From Chitinophagaceae bacterium (lineage in GTDB: Bacteria; Bacteroidota; Bacteroidia; Chitinophagales; Chitinophagaceae), in the NCBI GenBank assembly GCA_020403455.1, contig JADBXP010000011.1, forward strand, positions 32,022-96,021: a stretch of DNA of 64,000 bases, given 5' to 3'. A program made the translations under genes and the position numbers. The notes beneath the pieces are model-generated. The model saw only the letters and a program-made list of their open reading frames with translations, was not told where the DNA came from and searched no databases. Positions 1-8,835 of the stretch are shown here, one piece after another. The stretch's first letter is position 1. Every line of letters begins with the position of its first letter.

Positions 1-34
1 AGGCTATATCGAGAAAAAATAATAACAAAATCAA

Positions 35-610
35 TCAGGGTCTTACAATGGTAATACCTCCGTATTTATCAGATTTAACGATGGAAGAAGGCCGACCGGG
101 GTGGGTATCGTCCCTCCGATAGTTCACCACATAATCTACCCCCCGAAGAATAAGGGCATCTATATCCCGGAAAGAAGTGGGTGCCGGATAGCCACTGATG
201 TTAGCGGAAGTTCCTACAATTGGTTTCCGAAAACGCTTGATCAGTTGCCGGCAGAAAACATCTCTGCAAATCCTGATACCAATAGAACCATCATCTGCCA
301 GTAAGTTGTGTGCGAGTCCGATCGCCTGATCATAGATCACAGTTGTAGGTTGGTGAACCCCCTTGATGTAATCAAATATGCGCAGATCTGTTTGGGTTAC
401 ATAAGTAAGAATATCTTTTTCCTCAGCCACCAGAACAATCATGGCTTTCTTATGCTCCCTTTTTTTCATGTGATATATTCGTTCAACAGCATCAACATTG
501 GTGGCATCACAGCCTATTGCCCAGACAGTATCGGTAGGATACAATATCAGGCCACCGGACTGTAAGACCTGTAGACAAGGTTCAATATCGTATTCAAAAG
601 AGTAACTCAC
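35..610 (-). CDS. tsaC: Threonylcarbamoyl-AMP synthase (Sua5/YciO/YrdC family)
   Basis: Makes threonylcarbamoyl-AMP from threonine, bicarbonate and ATP, the first step of the t6A modification at position 37 of ANN-decoding tRNAs; cytoplasmic. The 191-residue protein is a YrdC domain only, without the extra C-terminal domain of Sua5. Visible family motifs are LYPTDTVWAIGCD (about residues 23-35), the basic stretch MKKREHKKA that follows it, and GTSANISGYPAPT (about 133-145). The start is a GTG; no in-frame ATG lies close by. It is divergent from dapD, sharing a 70-base intergenic region. Family membership is certain. The exact role (TsaC rather than YciO-like) is inferred from the lysine/arginine-rich motif. 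Confidence 0.9.
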   Translation of the reverse strand: MSYSFEYDIEPCLQVLQSGGLILYPTDTVWAIGCDATNVDAVERIYHMKKREHKKAMIVLVAEEKDILTYVTQTDLRIFDYIKGVHQPTTVIYDQAIGLAHNLLADDGSIGIRICRDVFCRQLIKRFRKPIVGTSANISGYPAPTSFRDIDALILRGVDYVVNYRRDDTHPGRPSSIVKSDKYGGITIVRP

Positions 611-667
611 AATGTTGAGGAAAATTACGCCATAGCTACCACATAAACAGGTATAAAATTCTCATTG

Positions 668-675
668 TATGTTTG
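668..675 (+). promoter_or_regulatory. Bacteroidota-type -7 box (TATGTTTG) before dapD
   Basis: TATGTTTG is an exact match to the TAnnTTTG -7 consensus of Bacteroidota sigma factor promoters. No convincing -33 TTG is seen. If it is used, transcription would start near base 681, so the ATG at 669 would lie inside the promoter. Confidence 0.45.
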
Positions 676-680
676 CAAAA

Positions 681-1502
681 ATGAAAACTATGGAATTCAA
701 GGCGTTGGTTGAGGCGGCATGGAATGAACGGGGTTTGTTGAAAGAGACAAAGTATGCTGAAGCAGTTAGGTCTGTAATTGAGGAGGTGGACAAAGGCAGG
801 TTGCGGGTTGCAGAACCCTTAAAAGACGGCTGGCAAGTTAATGAGTGGGTAAAACAGGCTATCCTATTGTACTTTGGCATACAAGCCATGCAGACCTGGG
901 AACTGCCGCCTTTTGAGTTTTATGATAAGATGTTGCTGAAGCAAGGTTATCAGGAATTAGGAGTACGAGCAGTTCCGCCGGCAACAGCCAGGTATGGTAG
1001 TTATATCGCACCGGGAGTAATTCTGATGCCATCCTATGTAAATATAGGAGCTTATGTAGATGCAGGATCGATGGTAGATACCTGGGCTACGGTAGGCAGT
1101 TGTGCACAAATTGGTAAAAATGTACACCTCAGTGGTGGTGTCGGTATCGGAGGTGTGTTAGAACCCCTGCAGGCGAGTCCGGTGATAGTGGAAGACGGGT
1201 GTTTTATTGGAAGCCGATGTATTGTAGTAGAGGGAGTAAAGGTTGAAAAAGAGGCGGTGTTAGGGGCAAATGTGGTATTGACCCAATCAACCAGAATCAT
1301 TGATGTAACAGGGACTAGTCCGATAGAATACAGGGGAAGGGTCCCTGCAAGAAGTGTAGTGATACCGGGCAGTATCAATAAATCATTTCCTGCGGGGGAA
1401 TATGGTGTCAGCTGCGCTTTGATTATAGGACAAAGAAAACCAAGTACGGATCTGAAGACCAGTTTAAATGAAGCGCTGAGGGATTTTAATGTAAGCGTGT
1501 AA
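681..1502 (+). CDS. dapD: 2,3,4,5-tetrahydropyridine-2,6-dicarboxylate N-succinyltransferase
   Basis: Transfers succinyl from succinyl-CoA to tetrahydrodipicolinate in the succinylase branch of lysine and meso-diaminopimelate synthesis; cytoplasmic trimer. The sequence has the DapD N-terminal helical domain, then a left-handed beta-helix of hexapeptide repeats (for example PGVILMPSYVNIGAYVDAGS and VHLSGGVGIGGVLEPLQ), ending in the usual region with KPSTDLKTSLNEALRDF. Length is about 273 residues, normal for the family. An ATG at 669 is in frame but overlaps a likely promoter box, so a start at 681 or 690 (MEFKALVEAAW, which resembles the family N-terminus) is preferred. Single gene, divergent from the upstream tRNA-modification gene. 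Confidence 0.93.
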   Translation: MKTMEFKALVEAAWNERGLLKETKYAEAVRSVIEEVDKGRLRVAEPLKDGWQVNEWVKQAILLYFGIQAMQTWELPPFEFYDKMLLKQGYQELGVRAVPPATARYGSYIAPGVILMPSYVNIGAYVDAGSMVDTWATVGSCAQIGKNVHLSGGVGIGGVLEPLQASPVIVEDGCFIGSRCIVVEGVKVEKEAVLGANVVLTQSTRIIDVTGTSPIEYRGRVPARSVVIPGSINKSFPAGEYGVSCALIIGQRKPSTDLKTSLNEALRDFNVSV

Positions 1503-1553
1503 AATGCTATGGAAGGTTTTCGGGTTGTTGATAAGTCACTTAAGCTTATCGTT

Positions 1554-1940
1554 TCATGCCCGCTTCGCACTCAACTCGCGAATGATTTCCGGGAGGCACA
1601 AAAAATCCTTTGACTTATCCAGGTAGTAGTCCGCCCCCAGACTAAGACAGGTATCTTTAAAAATCTTTTCCTTTTGGTTGGTGAGCATCACCACAACAGG
1701 CTGGGGCCGTTCACTGGAGCGGATTTTTTTCAGCATGTCTATTCCACTGGTTCCGGGCATGTTCACATCCAGCACCACCAATTGAGGCTGATTGGATTCA
1801 AGCAGTGAGTATGCCTGGTCGGCAGAATCAGCTGTATCTACCCGATTCACACTGGGTACAATAGAAAGAAACATTTTCATTTTCTGCAGAACGATGTTAA
1901 CATCGTCAACCAGCAGAACATTGAGTGCATTGGTTTTCAT
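1554..1940 (-). CDS. Receiver-only response regulator (CheY-like)
   Basis: A 128-residue stand-alone receiver domain with no output domain. The acidic pair D12-D13, phosphorylation site D58 (VVLDVNMPG), conserved threonine T87 (MLTN) and lysine K109 (YLDKSKDF) are all present, so it should be phosphorylatable. The start at 1940 (MKTNALNVLLVDD) is preferred over the longer frame to 1970 because the domain begins immediately. It reads toward dapD. No histidine kinase is adjacent; another orphan regulator lies about 275 bases upstream on the same strand. Its partner kinase and target cannot be told from the sequence. Confidence 0.88.
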   Translation of the reverse strand: MKTNALNVLLVDDVNIVLQKMKMFLSIVPSVNRVDTADSADQAYSLLESNQPQLVVLDVNMPGTSGIDMLKKIRSSERPQPVVVMLTNQKEKIFKDTCLSLGADYYLDKSKDFLCLPEIIRELSAKRA

Positions 1941-2215
1941 AGGATTGATTGGTAGAAAAATCTTTTGCAAGACTTTTCATGGTTCTTGGATATTGCGGTT
2001 ATTAACCTCACTGCTGCTGGTTAGTGTCAGCGGAGATTTGGATTTTAAAACGGGATCTCAATTTTCCGTTTTGGATATTGTAGTACAAAGAAACGAAAGG
2101 GATGAGCCCGGTGAGATAGAACAATTGTGACTTTTTGTGTCGGTAAATTGGGAGTCATGTCAGTAAAGCACTACAAAACAGAAAGTCCACTTACCGGATT
2201 TAAAGGATAGGATGC

Positions 2216-2842
2216 TCAAATGATGTTATTCAGAATTGCATATTTTACCAGATCGGCATTGCTTTTCATGTTCATCTTTTCCAGTATACGACCACGGTAG
2301 GTACTAATGGTATTGACATTGAGGCTCAGTTGTTCCCCGATAGACGAGATACTTTGACCCATTACAATCATCTTAAAAACCTCGAATTCTCTGTCAGAAA
2401 GAATTTCATGGGGAAGTGAACTACTGTTTTCCTCGATTGAACCAGCGAGTACTTCTGCTACCTCACTGGTGATGTATTTTCTTCCTGAAAGTATTTGCTT
2501 AACAGCTTTTACCAATTCAAAAGGGGCGCTTTCCTTGGTCAAATAACCGGAGGCACCGGAGCGAAGTGAACGAACAGCATACTGTTCCGGGGCATGCATA
2601 GAAAGAATAAGAACAGGGGTTTGGGGGGCATGTTCCTTGATCTGTTTCAGGATTTCAATACCGGAATGACCGGGCATACTGATATCAGAAATAATTATAT
2701 CCCACTGATGCATGAGTGCATTCTTCAACAAGTCTGCTGAGTCAGGAACATCCGTGATTTCAGCAAATGGAAAGGCTTCTGCCAATATTTTTCGCAGTCC
2801 TTCTCTAATCAAAGTGTGGTCATCGGCAATTAAAATTCTCAT
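2216..2842 (-). CDS. NarL/FixJ-family response regulator (LuxR-type HTH)
   Basis: Two-domain DNA-binding regulator of 208 residues. The receiver domain (about 1-120) carries the D7-D8 acidic pair in IADDH, phospho-acceptor D53 in IISDISMPG, and the lysine in GYLTKESAP. A LuxR-type helix-turn-helix follows (about 143-205), with LSDREFEVFKMIVMGQSISS and NVNTISTYRGRILEKMNM. No kinase lies next to it, so it is an orphan in this window. The upstream stretch to 3037 is very AT-rich. Its target genes are unknown; the receiver-only protein just downstream on the same strand may belong to the same signalling network (inference). Confidence 0.9.
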   Translation of the reverse strand: MRILIADDHTLIREGLRKILAEAFPFAEITDVPDSADLLKNALMHQWDIIISDISMPGHSGIEILKQIKEHAPQTPVLILSMHAPEQYAVRSLRSGASGYLTKESAPFELVKAVKQILSGRKYITSEVAEVLAGSIEENSSSLPHEILSDREFEVFKMIVMGQSISSIGEQLSLNVNTISTYRGRILEKMNMKSNADLVKYAILNNII

Positions 2843-3037
2843 GATCCGAAGATTGATGATGAATAATTTTTTAATAAGTAGCTACAAACTCCACCAATAA
2901 AACGTATAATTACGGTGCATTTGGGTTTTATTTTGTAGTAATTTTACTATTATTATGTAAAGATAATCCATATTTTATTTATTATTATTCATAATTACTT
3001 GTAATTCAACATAAATTAAATTTCAACTTGTAGAAAA

Positions 3038-3400
3038 ATGTCTATATCCCCTACCCTACCACCCGATCAACACCCGGTTCATGCCTTTTTGGAGCGCATT
3101 TCCAAGGAACCACAGGTTGACATCCGATTTGACTTTGAAGAGCAGGAAAGTTGGTCAGCGATTACAGAGTTTGATGACAATGACAATCAAACATCGGTTC
3201 GGTATTATGGCAGTGATCGATATGCTTGGGTGAAGGGTGCTTATGATGAATCAGATGATTTTATAGAGGAAATGGAGTGGCTGTCTTCTGAGATATCTGC
3301 GCTGCTTCCGGAAGGTTGTCGCCGTTTATTAGAAAAAGTGAGGGATGATGAGAAAGGCATGCGCCTCGCTGGTCATTTTCTATTAAAGCAAAAAGGGTAG
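3038..3400 (+). CDS. Hypothetical acidic protein, 120 residues
   Basis: Not recognised. The predicted product is acidic and soluble, with no signal peptide or membrane segment. It is rich in aspartate/glutamate and aromatic residues, for example FDFEEQESW and AYDESDDFIEEMEWL. It has its own ATG, normal codon use and is followed by a strong bidirectional terminator, which supports its being a real gene. It stands alone between a divergent regulator and a convergent exoprotein gene. A phage- or plasmid-type small acidic protein is possible, but nothing in the sequence assigns a function. Confidence 0.6.
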   Translation: MSISPTLPPDQHPVHAFLERISKEPQVDIRFDFEEQESWSAITEFDDNDNQTSVRYYGSDRYAWVKGAYDESDDFIEEMEWLSSEISALLPEGCRRLLEKVRDDEKGMRLAGHFLLKQKG

Positions 3401-3427
3401 CGAACCATGAGGTTCACCACCCTTTTT
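3390..3427. terminator. Bidirectional terminator hairpin
   Basis: AAAAAGGGT (3390-3398) pairs with ACCCTTTTT (3419-3427), with an inner GAACC/GGTTC stem. It lies just before the end of one gene and before the convergent gene's stop, with A and T runs on either side that fit termination in both directions. Confidence 0.75.
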
Positions 3428-3448
3428 ATAACCAAATCCCAAAGTCTT

Positions 3449-6400
3449 TTATAACAATGCCTTCACCCGTCTGGTTATATCGGCCAGTTCGGCTTCCATC
3501 ACAGTGATTCCCTTTTCCTCGCTATTACTCAGTGGTTCAGTCAGTGTACAAACATTCACATACAAATCACAGAGACGACGACGGAATTTGAATTCATCGA
3601 AGAAAATCGTTTTGCGGTTCAATTCGAGGATTTCCTTGCGCATATCATTCATGGCTTTTAACTTTTGTTGCGTCTCGGCCTTCGTAGTATCTCCGGCGGC
3701 TACCAGTGCCAATTTTTTATCCAGTGTATCAACCAGATAGTATAGGTCTTCTTCAGCCTTGTAGAGTCGCATGGACTGATCGTACAAGCGCTGCAGACTG
3801 GCTGCGGTAAAGCCGGCCGCGTCGTTTGGCTGTACGGTGATCCACTGTTCGTATTCCTTTTTGTTGTGGGTCATCACTACGCGGTACTTCCCTGCAGGAA
3901 CGCGGGGTGCTACAACAGATGCGAACAAAACAGTGCTACCCGCAATGAATCCACCTTTGGCCACTTTGGGCGGATTGATGGTGAGATCCCAACTAACCCT
4001 GTTCAATCCCTTGATACCGGTTCCGTTGAAATCCTTTATTTTTTTTCCTTTTACATCATATACAGCGAAACGAACAGCATCCGTACTTCTATCCTTCAGG
4101 AAATAATAAAACTCCGGTTGCACTCCTTTGGTACCTGTTACCCAACCACTGATATTGGAAGGTGGTTGTGGGTAGCTACCCTGTAACTGGTATTTATATA
4201 CATCGGGCGTAAAGAACCGGATTTCACTGTTCAAATCAGTTTTAGCAAGCTCACGGAGTGGTTGCAAATTATCGATGATGTAAATACCACGTCCATGCGT
4301 TGCTACTACCAAATCATTGGTTACACGGTTGATTTGCAGGTCACGAACCGGGGTGTACCAGGGTAAATTCTGGTACTTGCTTCTCATCCAGTTGTTCCCT
4401 CCATCCAATGAAATGAATAAACCCATTTCGGTTCCCAAAAAGAGTAAGTTGGAGTTAACGGGATCTTCCAGTATGATGTGAGCAAATCCGCTGAATTCGG
4501 TTGATTGAAATCTTTTCCAGGTATTACCACCATCATCACTCATTACTGCATAGGTAGTGTGATCACCATACATGTGGTTATCCAAAGTAACCAATACCCG
4601 CTCTTTTTTGGTGGAAGAAAAAGTGATGCTACTGATCCAGGTGTTGGCGGGTACGCCGGTTGCAGCAATTGCTTTGTCCTTGCGGTTCCAGGTTTTTCCA
4701 CCATCGGTAGTAACTTGAAGATGCCCATCATCGGTACCTGCCCAGATAATGTTCTCATTATCCGGACGCTGGGCAATGGCGAAGATGGTGCAGTGATTTT
4801 CCGCACTGGTATTGTCTCCCGTTATACCTCCGCTGTTCTCTGATTGCTGCCGCTTCAATGGATCATTGCTGGTCAGATCGGGAGAAATTCTTTCCCAGCT
4901 TCTTCCTTCATCACGAGAGCGATACAGATACTGAGCGCCTGTATACAGATTGTAGGTTGGTTTACCTGTGGAAGTTTTTTTGAGGGAAGGTCCGGTAACG
5001 ATGGGTGTATTCCAGTTCCAGCGGGGCTCTTCATCGCCCTGTTGTTTTTTCGGACGTATTCCGGTGCTTAGTCCGGTAGATAAATCAATCCTATTCATTT
5101 CCCCACCCTGGCTTTCTGCATAGAATATATTGGGGTTGAGCGGACTAACCTGAACCCAGAATCCATCGCCACCTCCAATCACCTGCCAGTCGGTGGCAGC
5201 AATGCCTCCCGGTTTTACAGCGGGAGCGATCCAGCTGTTGTTATCCTGCAATCCACCAAACACACGGTAGTTGCTTTTTTGGTCTATACCTACATGATAG
5301 AATTGACCAACTGGGAGATTATTCAAAAAGCTCCAACTGATGCCGCGGTTATAACTTACATATACTCCACCATCCGTTCCCAGAAACAGTTGATCTGTTT
5401 GCAAAGGATTCACCCACAAAGCATGGTGATCAGCATGTGGTTCAACACCTCCTGACAAAGCACCGCTCCAGGAATAACCACCATCATCAGAATATTCAAA
5501 TGCGAAAGAAGGTCTATATACACGTTTAGGGTCTTTGGGATCATGAACCAGCGTACTAAAATAGAAGGGGCGGGCAGTAATATTCTCAGTAACACTTAAC
5601 TTCTTCCAGCTTTCACCCAGATCATTCGATATATACAATCCGGGATTGGCAGCTTCAACAATTGCCAATACCTGATTGGGTTGTGCTGGATTGAGAGAGA
5701 TGACAATTCTTCCCAGAATACCTTCAGGTAATCCGTTGGTAAGTTTGCGCCAGGTTTTGCCGCCATCTTCTGATTTGAAGAGACCGCTTCCGGTACCACC
5801 TGAGCTAAATGCATAAGGTTTTCTTCTGAACTGCCAGCTGGAAGCGAGTAAGACATTGGTTTGTTGTGGGTGGATAGCAATATCGGCACATCCGGTTTGA
5901 TTGTTGACAAACCAAATTTTTTGCCAGGTTTTTCCGGCATCTGTTGATTTGTACAAACCACGGTGGGGAGAGTCGTGCCAGAGTGGTCCCGGTGCTGAAA
6001 CATATACCGTTTTCTTGTCAGCTGGATCTATCAGAATTTTACTGATGTGCTCGGTACTGTCGAGTCCGAGTTTCTGCCAGTTGCTACCACCGTCTGTTGT
6101 TTTATAGAGTCCGACACCAATCGATACCGAGTTGCGCATATTGCTTTCACCTGTGCCGGCATAGACCACTTTACCATTTCCGGGCTCGATGGCAAGGGCG
6201 CCGATGGACTGACAATATTTGTCGAAGATGGGGGCAAATGACTGACCACCATTTTGACTTTTCCAGATACCACCGCCGGCAGTTCCAACATATAGGTTGA
6301 CCTGTTTATCAACTGTAATGCCTTCAATGGCGGTTATGCGACCACTCATGGTTGATGGGCCAAGTGCTCGGGCAGACATCACCTGAAAAAAGGATGAATT

Positions 6401-6472
6401 GACATTGGTCTGTGCACCGGCTTCGATCAGTAGCGGCAACAAGCATATAGCTGAAAGTAATAATCTTTTCAT
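3449..6472 (-). CDS. Secreted sortilin/VPS10-type BNR-repeat protein
   Basis: A large exported protein of about 1,007 residues, of the group annotated as glycosyl hydrolase or sortilin-like in Bacteroidota. It starts with a signal peptide (MKRLLLSAICLLPLLIEAGA, then Q). About eleven Asp-box (BNR) motifs follow, such as TTDGGSNW, STDAGKTW, SEDGGKTW, SDDGGYSW and SLDGGNNW, predicting one or two beta-propellers over residues 40-720. The last 250 residues hold a beta-sandwich-like part and a helical tail. The start at 6472 is chosen because the longer frame (to 6514) would run through a terminator hairpin. A paralogue of similar size lies at 20208-23285. Despite common labels, enzymatic activity is unproven; protein or glycan binding is equally plausible. 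Confidence 0.85.
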   Translation of the reverse strand: MKRLLLSAICLLPLLIEAGAQTNVNSSFFQVMSARALGPSTMSGRITAIEGITVDKQVNLYVGTAGGGIWKSQNGGQSFAPIFDKYCQSIGALAIEPGNGKVVYAGTGESNMRNSVSIGVGLYKTTDGGSNWQKLGLDSTEHISKILIDPADKKTVYVSAPGPLWHDSPHRGLYKSTDAGKTWQKIWFVNNQTGCADIAIHPQQTNVLLASSWQFRRKPYAFSSGGTGSGLFKSEDGGKTWRKLTNGLPEGILGRIVISLNPAQPNQVLAIVEAANPGLYISNDLGESWKKLSVTENITARPFYFSTLVHDPKDPKRVYRPSFAFEYSDDGGYSWSGALSGGVEPHADHHALWVNPLQTDQLFLGTDGGVYVSYNRGISWSFLNNLPVGQFYHVGIDQKSNYRVFGGLQDNNSWIAPAVKPGGIAATDWQVIGGGDGFWVQVSPLNPNIFYAESQGGEMNRIDLSTGLSTGIRPKKQQGDEEPRWNWNTPIVTGPSLKKTSTGKPTYNLYTGAQYLYRSRDEGRSWERISPDLTSNDPLKRQQSENSGGITGDNTSAENHCTIFAIAQRPDNENIIWAGTDDGHLQVTTDGGKTWNRKDKAIAATGVPANTWISSITFSSTKKERVLVTLDNHMYGDHTTYAVMSDDGGNTWKRFQSTEFSGFAHIILEDPVNSNLLFLGTEMGLFISLDGGNNWMRSKYQNLPWYTPVRDLQINRVTNDLVVATHGRGIYIIDNLQPLRELAKTDLNSEIRFFTPDVYKYQLQGSYPQPPSNISGWVTGTKGVQPEFYYFLKDRSTDAVRFAVYDVKGKKIKDFNGTGIKGLNRVSWDLTINPPKVAKGGFIAGSTVLFASVVAPRVPAGKYRVVMTHNKKEYEQWITVQPNDAAGFTAASLQRLYDQSMRLYKAEEDLYYLVDTLDKKLALVAAGDTTKAETQQKLKAMNDMRKEILELNRKTIFFDEFKFRRRLCDLYVNVCTLTEPLSNSEEKGITVMEAELADITRRVKALL

Positions 6473-6502
6473 ACGTAAGGTTGAAAATGGGATGTAAAAA
6501 GA

Positions 6503-6526
6503 ACCGGCTACCATTAGGTAGCCGGT
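6503..6526 (-). terminator. Rho-independent terminator of the LolA-like gene
   Basis: ACCGGCTACC pairs perfectly with GGTAGCCGGT around an ATTA loop. Read on the minus strand the hairpin is followed by TCTTTTTAC. It sits between the LolA-like gene and the sortilin-like gene, so these two are probably separate transcripts. Confidence 0.85.
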
Positions 6527-6543
6527 ATGTCAACAATTATCAA

Positions 6544-7248
6544 TTAGTTTCCTTTGAACAAGGACTCATCAATAGTGGGATTCACGGTTACTTTTTTAGA
6601 AACCATCATCATCATTCCACCCATTTCTTGTTTGAATGCTACCTTTATGCCATTATCTAGCGTTTGATAATCCAGGAACTTCATTTCTTGCTTCACTTCC
6701 TGTCCATTTGCTTTAATGGTAGTTTCTGTTTTGTAAATGAGGTAAGTCTTGGTATCAATGAAATGTACTTTTTCATTGCCCAGTTTGGTAACAATTTTTA
6801 ATTTAAAGTACTCATTTCCATCTGCTTCATCTTTACCCAACAACTCAACTGTATGGCCTTTTGCAGCATAATCTACCAATTGGTCTTGAATTTCGATTCC
6901 GTCAACTTTTGATTTCAGGTCTTCTTCAGACATGGGTTGCAATGCAGATTGACCTTGCAAACCGTTCATGGACCAGCCAGCGGTAGGGGTGACAATTTCA
7001 ATGATCTTTGCTCCCTGAAATTCAGCATCTGTTCGTGCACCCTTGTTTTGAACCGCATTCATTGTAAATGGAATTGAAATCCCTTGGACTTCAATCTGAC
7101 CTTCGATGCGCAGGCTATTCAGGCTGTTCCATTTTTGTTTTCCGCCGATGGCTTCGACATATTTTGCAATTACCTCATCGGCAGTTTGGGAAAATGCCGA
7201 AGAAATGGAGACAAGCAGGATTCCTGCTGCCAGGAGAACTTTTTTCAT
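6544..7248 (-). CDS. Periplasmic LolA-like (outer-membrane lipoprotein-sorting-like) protein
   Basis: A 234-residue exported protein with a clear signal peptide (MKKVLLAAGILLVSISSAFS, then Q). The mature part starts with the typical DEVIAKYVEAIGGKQKWNSL segment seen in Bacteroidota proteins annotated as outer-membrane lipoprotein-sorting protein, followed by alternating beta strands that fit a half-barrel LolA/LppX-like fold. It is monocistronic, with its own terminator. It is probably not the housekeeping LolA, because that family member is usually shorter and lies in other contexts; a role in binding a hydrophobic ligand is inferred from the fold only. Confidence 0.7.
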   Translation of the reverse strand: MKKVLLAAGILLVSISSAFSQTADEVIAKYVEAIGGKQKWNSLNSLRIEGQIEVQGISIPFTMNAVQNKGARTDAEFQGAKIIEIVTPTAGWSMNGLQGQSALQPMSEEDLKSKVDGIEIQDQLVDYAAKGHTVELLGKDEADGNEYFKLKIVTKLGNEKVHFIDTKTYLIYKTETTIKANGQEVKQEMKFLDYQTLDNGIKVAFKQEMGGMMMMVSKKVTVNPTIDESLFKGN

Positions 7249-7394
7249 AAGTTGTGTTTTTTTAAAATGTTAGTAGGAGATTGGTCTCCCTTATTACAAA
7301 ATTGAAAAGAATTTTTATTCTTATGCGGTTTTAATTACGGACGGCTCAGGTTAATTATGAATGGAAATGTCTCCGCGGTTCGAATGCGAAGCTA

Positions 7395-8054
7395 TCAAAG
7401 TTGTACGATGCCATTTTTGATGGCGAACATCACCATACCCACCCGGCTCGTAACATTCAACTTTTTAAATAACTCAGCCCGATATCCGTCGATGGTCTTT
7501 TCACTTTTGAACATATCTGCCGCTATTTCCTGGTATGTTTTTTCACTGCAGGATAGACGCAGGAAAGTCAATTCGTTTTCAGATAATTTTTGAATGGTAT
7601 TGATTTGATCATTCTCATCTACAATTCGGTTGAGTGAATGAATCACCTTGCGGGATACCAATTCATTATAGAAAAATCCAACTGTAAGTAATTCAGAGAA
7701 GGCGAGTTTAAGTTCTGCCAGGTCTGCATCTTTTACAATGTATCCTTTGGCACCACTTCTGATCATTTTGATGATGGCTGTTTCAGCGTCCATCGTGCTC
7801 AGTGCAAGAACTTTGATTTGCGGATAATTGTTCTTTAACCATTCGCAAGTAGCATATCCATCCATTTCCGGCATGGATATATCCATTAGCACAATCTCGG
7901 GAAGATGGTTGGGGTCAAGTTGATTGATGAAATCTTTACCATTGCAGGCTTCCAGCATCACCTGATACTGAGGGAAGACATTGATGAGCGAAATAAGTCC
8001 CTTTCTAAAAAGTGTATGGTCATCTATAACTGCTATCTGATGTTGATCAGGCAT
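7395..8054 (-). CDS. NarL/FixJ-family response regulator, partner of adjacent kinase
   Basis: A DNA-binding regulator of 219 residues. The receiver has D11-D12 (VIDDH), phospho-acceptor D58 (VLMDISMPEMDG) and the lysine in GYIVKDAD. The LuxR-type helix-turn-helix at about 150-215 includes LSENELTFLRLSCSEKTYQEIA and KSEKTIDGYRAELFKKLNV in part. Its first codons overlap the end of the kinase gene by 8 bases, so the pair is translationally coupled and almost certainly forms one signalling pathway. LuxR-family regulators usually bind short inverted repeats; candidate TAC-N6-GTA sites occur at 10254 and 11456 before nearby genes (inference). Confidence 0.92.
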   Translation of the reverse strand: MPDQHQIAVIDDHTLFRKGLISLINVFPQYQVMLEACNGKDFINQLDPNHLPEIVLMDISMPEMDGYATCEWLKNNYPQIKVLALSTMDAETAIIKMIRSGAKGYIVKDADLAELKLAFSELLTVGFFYNELVSRKVIHSLNRIVDENDQINTIQKLSENELTFLRLSCSEKTYQEIAADMFKSEKTIDGYRAELFKKLNVTSRVGMVMFAIKNGIVQL

Positions 8055-8835
8055 AAGGCACGTTGATTATGATTTGTGTTTCCCCTTCTGTACTTACATT
8101 AAAGGTAGCCCCAATTATTGATAACCGGCGCAAAACAAGGGCATGCTCATCCAGAAATGCTTTTTCGGATTCTACCTGCCAACTTTGCTGAATTGCGGGA
8201 CTGTAAATGATTACCTGCCAGTTGTTTTCAAAAAAACAAAGCTTCAACATTACTTTTGCAGGACTATCCTGACTGGTGATACAATTCAAAAAATACTGAA
8301 CTGCTCTGAATATCACCAAGTGTTGTGTTTCCGTGACAGGCAGAGAATTTCCCTCTTTCTTAAAGCTGATGTGGCCATGACCTAGTTCGTTGAGTCGGGC
8401 TGTTTCGTGCTCCAATGAGGAAATTAGGCCCATCGATACTAGCTTCCGGTTGCTGAGTCCTTTGGCTATCTCTCGTAGGTCTTCCAGTGCCGTACTGATG
8501 TTGTTTTTGGCTTCCTCCAGTAAATGATTTTTTTTCTCATTTCCCTCAGAGATAAGATTGAGTTGTACTTTAACCAAACTCAGCATCTGTCCTACATTGT
8601 CGTGAACTTCTTTACTTATGGCGGAAAAAGTAAGGTCCTGAATCTCTAATTGTACCCGCAACATATCCTTGACAACAGAGAGCTCCTTCTTTGCCTTCAT
8701 TTGTTGGATGTAGAGATAAATAGCTGCAACAACCGCAATTATGAACATCAAAATAACTACTTGTAGCCACCATTGAATCTGCAGTGAGTTATAATTTAAA
8801 TAGCTATATAAGAAACGAAAAGAAAAAGTTGACAT
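8047..8835 (-). CDS. Membrane sensor histidine kinase (HisKA_3 type), degenerate ATPase
   Basis: A 262-residue kinase with one membrane helix (about 23-43, WWLQVVILMFIIAVVAAIYL) and a very short N-terminus, so no large sensor domain. The dimerisation domain carries the phospho-acceptor H78 in SKEVHDNVGQ, typical of partners of NarL-type regulators. The C-terminal ATPase region is unusual: the N-box position reads RAVQYFLNCITSQ and the expected D-x-G-x-G motif is replaced by VIIYSPAIQQ. It may have weak or no kinase activity, acting as a phosphatase or scaffold. It is the first gene of a two-gene operon with the overlapping regulator. Confidence 0.82.
   Translation of the reverse strand: MSTFSFRFLYSYLNYNSLQIQWWLQVVILMFIIAVVAAIYLYIQQMKAKKELSVVKDMLRVQLEIQDLTFSAISKEVHDNVGQMLSLVKVQLNLISEGNEKKNHLLEEAKNNISTALEDLREIAKGLSNRKLVSMGLISSLEHETARLNELGHGHISFKKEGNSLPVTETQHLVIFRAVQYFLNCITSQDSPAKVMLKLCFFENNWQVIIYSPAIQQSWQVESEKAFLDEHALVLRRLSIIGATFNVSTEGETQIIINVPYA

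Noticed and set aside
1531..1551. GATAAG...CTTATC hairpin between dapD and the receiver gene.
   Set aside because: The stem is only six weak pairs and has no T run on either side.
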